This document shows, piece after piece, positions 5,508-8,555 of a DNA stretch of 8,555 nt. Both the position numbers and the translations under genes were made by a program. The stretch covers positions 1-8,555 of the forward strand of contig JAUWIS010000024.1 in the NCBI GenBank assembly GCA_030605245.1. Direction: 5' to 3'. The notes under the pieces were generated by a model. It saw only the letters and a program-made list of their open reading frames with translations. It was not told where the DNA came from and searched no databases. Numbering within the stretch: position 1 is the first letter of the stretch; each line of letters begins with the position of its first letter. Origin of the DNA: Methanobacteriota archaeon. Its GTDB lineage: Archaea; Thermoplasmatota; JASEFT01; JAUWIS01.

Positions 5508-7127
5508 ATGAACCCACAAATCTATCAGGAAATCATATCTGAAATACTAAGTAAAAAACCTGTTACAAAGGATGAAATCCATAAAATAAAACTACAGTTT
5601 TGTAGAAAATATCATTTGGATAGAATTCCATCTGATCCTGATATTTTATCCCATGTAAATGAAAAGTTTTATTCTGTTTTGAAGCCTGTGCTAAGGAAAA
5701 AACCAAGCAGAACTATATCAGGTGTTGCTGTTGTAGCAGTTATGACTTCACCAGCAGAATGCCCTCATGGGAAATGTATTTACTGCCCTGGTGGTGTTGA
5801 TTATGGTTCAGCGCAAAGCTACACTGGAAGGGAGCCTGCTGCTTTAAGGGCAGGAATGAACAATTTTGACCCTTTTTTGCAGGCAAAATCAAGGATTGAT
5901 CAACTACAAATTATTGGCCATCCAACAGACAAGATTGATTTAATTGTTATGGGTGGGACATTCACATCAAGAAAGATTGATTATCAGGATTTTTTTGTTA
6001 AAAGATGTTTTGATGCGATGAATCAAAAGGATTCAAAATCCCTTGAGGAAGCGCAAAAAATAAACGAGAACACAAAACATAGATGTGTCGGGTTAACAAT
6101 TGAGACGCGCCCTGACTGGTGCAAAAAAGAGCATGTTGAACAAATATTGCGTCTTGGCGGGACGCGGGTTGAGATTGGGATCCAGTCAACATTTGACTCC
6201 GTTTTGAAAAAAATTGAGAGAGGGCATAAAGTAAAGGATAGTGTTGATGCAACAAGAATTTTGAAGGATGCCGGTTTAAAGGTTTGCTATCATATGATGC
6301 CAGGACTGCCAGGCTCAAGCAGGGAAATGGATTTGGAGTCATTTAAAAAAATTTTTTATGATGAGCATTTCAGACCTGATATGCTCAAAATATATCCTAC
6401 ACTTGTTATAAAAGGAACAAAACTTTATGATTCATGGAAAAACAAAGAATACAAAGCAATGAAAACAGAGGATGCCGCTGAACTCATTGTTGAAATAAAA
6501 AAGATTGTTCCAAGATGGGTGAGAATCCAGAGAATACAGAGGGATATACCCGTTCCTTTGATTGATGATGGTGTGAAAAAAAGCAATCTCAGACAGATTG
6601 TGAAAGAAAAAATGGAAAAAATGGGGACAGCATGCAACTGCATACGATGCAGGGAGGTTGGACATAAAATGCTGAGAGGCATAATGCCAGATGTAAACAA
6701 CATTAAATTGTTAAGAACTGATTATGATGCATCAGGTGGTTTAGAAATTTTTCTTTCATTTGAGGATGTTAAAAAAAATATTTTGATTGGTTTTGCGAGA
6801 TTGAGAAAACCTAAAAACAAGGATCACACAATTATCAGGGAGTTGAAGATTTTTGGTCCCATGCTTCCAATAGGCGAGAAACCAGAAAACGAGTATCAGC
6901 ACAGAGGGTATGGTAAAGAACTGATAAAAGAATGTGAAAGAATAACAAATGAAGAATTTGATTATAAAAAAATTCTTGTTAACTCTGGTGTTGGTGCAAG
7001 AGACTATTACAGGAAAAACGGGTACAGGAAATATTACGGAAAACGCCTTTGGCGTTTTCCTAATATTTCAGGAAAAGCCAAAGGCTTTTCCGTGAAATAT
7101 GGGGTTTACATGGGAAAAAAATTATGA
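5508..7127 (+). CDS. elp3: Elp3: radical SAM tRNA U34 modification enzyme with GNAT domain
   Basis: Archaeal Elp3 makes the carboxymethyl-type modification at wobble uridine 34 of tRNA, using S-adenosylmethionine and acetyl-CoA. The 539-residue product has the radical SAM domain with C85-x4-C90-x2-C93 (ECPHGKCIYCPGG) binding the 4Fe-4S cluster. It also has core motifs GLTIETRPDW and GGTRVEIGIQS, and a second Cys-rich region CNCIRCREVGHKMLRG (376-391). The GNAT acetyltransferase domain follows, with the acetyl-CoA loop QHRGYGKELI (464-473). The C terminus carries an oddity: 22 residues (about 510-531, between GYRKY and GVYMGKKL) encoded by a palindromic segment. Without them the end reads GYRKYGVYMGKKL, which aligns without gaps to the human ELP3 end as I recall it (GYRLQGPYMVKML). 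A TATA box 28 bases upstream and no ribosome-binding site suggest a leaderless message. The stop overlaps the next gene as ATGA. Confidence 0.96.
   Translation: MNPQIYQEIISEILSKKPVTKDEIHKIKLQFCRKYHLDRIPSDPDILSHVNEKFYSVLKPVLRKKPSRTISGVAVVAVMTSPAECPHGKCIYCPGGVDYGSAQSYTGREPAALRAGMNNFDPFLQAKSRIDQLQIIGHPTDKIDLIVMGGTFTSRKIDYQDFFVKRCFDAMNQKDSKSLEEAQKINENTKHRCVGLTIETRPDWCKKEHVEQILRLGGTRVEIGIQSTFDSVLKKIERGHKVKDSVDATRILKDAGLKVCYHMMPGLPGSSREMDLESFKKIFYDEHFRPDMLKIYPTLVIKGTKLYDSWKNKEYKAMKTEDAAELIVEIKKIVPRWVRIQRIQRDIPVPLIDDGVKKSNLRQIVKEKMEKMGTACNCIRCREVGHKMLRGIMPDVNNIKLLRTDYDASGGLEIFLSFEDVKKNILIGFARLRKPKNKDHTIIRELKIFGPMLPIGEKPENEYQHRGYGKELIKECERITNEEFDYKKILVNSGVGARDYYRKNGYRKYYGKRLWRFPNISGKAKGFSVKYGVYMGKKL
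7028..7100. repeat. In-frame palindromic insertion within elp3, flanked by 7-bp direct repeats
   Basis: GAAATAT occurs at 7028-7034 and 7094-7100, exactly 66 bp apart, which is 22 codons. Between them lie two hairpins. The first joins GAAATATTA plus GGAAAACGCC (7028-7047, with C7037 bulged) to GGCGTTTTCC plus TAATATTTC (7051-7069) around a TTT loop. The second joins ATATTTCA plus GGAAAAGCC (7063-7079) to GGCTTTTCC, a bulged G and TGAAATAT (7083-7100) around an AAA loop. Deleting one 66-bp unit restores a canonical Elp3 C terminus. This is how a small palindromic element inserted with a 7-bp target duplication would look; a local palindrome-making replication error is the main alternative. Confidence 0.75.
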
Positions 7128-7657
7128 ATAAAAGATATGGGATAAGAAAACTTGAAAAAATAGTTTGTAAATGCAGAAGATGTCTAGAATTAAACATCAA
7201 GTCTCCAAATATAGCATTAATGGGGCAGGGGAATCCAGACGCAAGATTAATGTTTGTGGCGCAGTCCCCATGTGAGTTATGTGCGTTAAAGCAAAAAATA
7301 TTTTATAAAGGTTCAGGTGTAATCCTTGATAAAGGACTAAAAAGAATAAATGAATCCAGAAAAACTGTTTATATTACAAATGTATGCAAATGTCATACAC
7401 CGCATAATAGAAGAAATAATACATCTGAAATAAATAATTGTAGCCAATATCTTGAGAGGGAAATCGAGATTGTTGAGCCGGAAATTATAGTGGCATTGGG
7501 AAAAGAGGCTTTCAAATGGTTTAAATGCTCTGAATGGAATGAAATGGAAAAAAGGGAAAACTATAATGTTTATGCTTTAACACATCCGGCATTCATAATA
7601 ATGAGAGCGTATCTGCTGGAGGAATATTTGAGTGAATGGGAGATGTTAAAGGAATGA
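7124..7657 (+). CDS. Uracil-DNA glycosylase family-4-like protein with an atypical motif 1
   Basis: This 177-residue protein has the uracil-DNA glycosylase superfamily fold, closest to the iron-sulfur family 4 that removes uracil from DNA for base-excision repair. The cluster ligands are probably C17, C20, C90 and C106, a spacing very close to C14, C17, C85 and C101 of the Thermotoga maritima enzyme. Typical segments include YITNVCKCHTPHNRR (83-97), EPEIIVALGKEAF (118-130) and the C-terminal motif THPAFII (153-159). The first motif departs from the family: where family 4 has GEAPG plus acidic residues, this reads AQSPCELCALK (46-56), with two extra cysteines, while YKGSGVIL keeps the later glycines. 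Activity on uracil is therefore uncertain; it may be a divergent glycosylase or have another role. The start overlaps the elp3 stop as ATGA, so translation is probably coupled. Confidence 0.87.
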   Translation: MNKRYGIRKLEKIVCKCRRCLELNIKSPNIALMGQGNPDARLMFVAQSPCELCALKQKIFYKGSGVILDKGLKRINESRKTVYITNVCKCHTPHNRRNNTSEINNCSQYLEREIEIVEPEIIVALGKEAFKWFKCSEWNEMEKRENYNVYALTHPAFIIMRAYLLEEYLSEWEMLKE

Positions 7658-7750
7658 TAAAATGAAAATAACACCATCGATGTTTGTTTGCAATCATGAT
7701 TTTCTATCACTATCCCAACATTTTTCTATCCCTACGTTGTTTCTATTTTT
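7658..7750 (+). promoter_or_regulatory. Intergenic stretch with iterated CTATC boxes before the DUF89 gene
   Basis: This 93-bp gap separates the glycosylase from the DUF89 gene. It holds a direct repeat TTTTCTATC at 7700-7708 and 7722-7730, 22 bp apart or about two helical turns, with a third CTATC at 7710-7714. Two of the boxes continue as CTATCCC. No TATA box or ribosome-binding site is clear before the ATG at 7751. The boxes could be an operator or a chance pyrimidine-rich run. Confidence 0.3.
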
Positions 7751-8555
7751 ATGAGAATGCGCCCTGAATGCGTTCCCTGTTTACTCAACAGGGTAATATA
7801 TGAAGTGAGTCTTGTTGACGAAAAGTTTTCTGAGAAGGCTGTGAAAGAGGCGCTGAATATTCTTTCAAAAGAATATTCCTACAATGCTAATTCTATACTT
7901 GTCGCAACAAAGGTTCACAGAAGGGTTTATGAAATCATAGGTAATCCTGATACTTACAAAGATATAAAGGAAAGAAGCAACAAAATCGCATTAAGCCTAA
8001 TTCCAAAGGCAGAGGAATTCATCAAAAATTCCAAGGATAAACTCAGGGCGGCAGTAATATGTGCTGTTGTCGGCAATGTTTTTGATTTCGGCATAAAATC
8101 AAGTATTGCCGCACCTGAAAAACTTGGGGATAACTTTGAGAAAATGTGCGGAAACGGTTTGGATATGGATGACACTGGAAAAATAAAAAAATATCTGAAA
8201 AAAAACAGCAGGATTTTGCTTTTTACTGATAACTGTGGAGAGATTGTTTTTGACAAACTCCTGTGCAAGGAGATAAAAAAATTTGGTTGTGATCTTACAA
8301 TTGTTGTTAAAGAAAAACCCATAATGAATGATGCAACACTTGAGGATGCAGAGTCACTCGATTTCAAAAATGTTGTTGATAGAATAACAACAAGTTCAAA
8401 TGCTGTTGGCATAGATTTTAATGAAATCTCTGATGAATTAAAAAACAGGATAGAAAATGCTGATTTGCTCATATGCAAGGGCATGGGGATGTATGAGGCA
8501 TTTTGTGAGAAAAAATACAGACCAATTGTTTATATTCTTAGGACAAAATGCAGAC
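7751..8555 (+). CDS. DUF89-family protein (metal-dependent phosphatase type), cut by the right window edge
   Basis: DUF89 proteins (COG1578, related to human ARMT1) are metal-dependent phosphatases proposed to remove damaged or surplus phosphorylated metabolites. The ATG at 7751 opens 268 codons to the edge. The product begins MRMRPECVPCLLNRVIYEV, the archaeal-type start with a C7-x2-C10 pair. It continues with AAVICAVVGNVFDFG (100-114), the catalytic metal-binding motif FTDNCGEIVFDK (D160, N161), VKEKPIMNDATLEDA (186-200) with D194, and ICKGMGMYEAF (241-251). Family members are usually about 280-300 residues, so only a short C-terminal part is missing. There is no obvious ribosome-binding site. 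It lies 93 bp behind the glycosylase on the same strand, but a link to DNA repair or tRNA modification is not shown. Confidence 0.93.
   Translation, partial: MRMRPECVPCLLNRVIYEVSLVDEKFSEKAVKEALNILSKEYSYNANSILVATKVHRRVYEIIGNPDTYKDIKERSNKIALSLIPKAEEFIKNSKDKLRAAVICAVVGNVFDFGIKSSIAAPEKLGDNFEKMCGNGLDMDDTGKIKKYLKKNSRILLFTDNCGEIVFDKLLCKEIKKFGCDLTIVVKEKPIMNDATLEDAESLDFKNVVDRITTSSNAVGIDFNEISDELKNRIENADLLICKGMGMYEAFCEKKYRPIVYILRTKCR

Noticed and set aside
7662..7754. Thirty-codon open frame between the glycosylase and DUF89 genes, ending in an ATGA overlap with the DUF89 start
   Set aside because: The ATGA overlap is tempting, but the peptide has no recognisable features, there is no ribosome-binding site, and the stretch is pyrimidine-rich with repeated CTATC boxes that better suit a noncoding gap.
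7954..8484. Long minus-strand open frame of 176 codons inside the DUF89 gene
   Set aside because: The plus strand encodes an unmistakable DUF89 protein over the same bases; the antisense frame is Ser/Phe/Leu-rich shadow sequence.
1..8555. CRISPR array, tRNA/rRNA genes, transposase, toxin-antitoxin or defence genes
   Set aside because: No regularly spaced repeats, cloverleaf-like segments, transposase motifs or defence-type domains were seen on either strand.

Overview
The window is archaeal, most likely from a euryarchaeote. It carries aIF2-alpha, Nop10, ribosomal proteins eS27 and eL44, RNA polymerase subunit Rpo6 (RpoK) and an archaeal Elp3. GGTG/GGAGG ribosome-binding sites sit before many starts, and TATA-like boxes lie 25-65 bases upstream of several others. 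Nothing in the sequence fixes the genus.

Left half (1-3424, all minus strand, read right to left): a tightly packed information-processing cluster in the order rpl44e, rps27e, aIF2-alpha, nop10, PAC2-family protein. It is packed by ATGA overlaps or gaps of one base. Behind a new TATA-like box comes an unrecognised membrane protein with a Glu-rich tether and a C-terminal zinc ribbon. It is followed by rpoK and the N-terminal 184 residues of enolase (eno), which runs off the left edge.

A 69-90 bp divergent promoter region around 3425-3502 separates this from the right half (all plus strand): a small predicted lipoprotein, an intergenic region with two hairpins, a stand-alone Lrp/AsnC effector-binding domain paired with a small three-helix membrane protein, an AT-rich orphan membrane protein, and then a three-gene run. 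That run is elp3 (tRNA U34 modification), an atypical family-4-like uracil-DNA glycosylase overlapping it by ATGA, and a DUF89 phosphatase-family protein cut by the right edge.

The most interesting signal is in the last 30 codons of elp3. A palindromic segment of 66 bp (22 codons, including one copy of a 7-bp direct repeat GAAATAT) sits in frame inside the acetyltransferase domain. Removing exactly 66 bp restores a normal Elp3 C terminus. This resembles in-frame palindromic elements such as the Rickettsia palindromic elements. The hairpin tips share a CTTTGG core with a hairpin between genes at 3962-3985, so a dispersed small palindromic repeat family is possible. No CRISPR array, tRNA, rRNA, transposase or defence system is visible.
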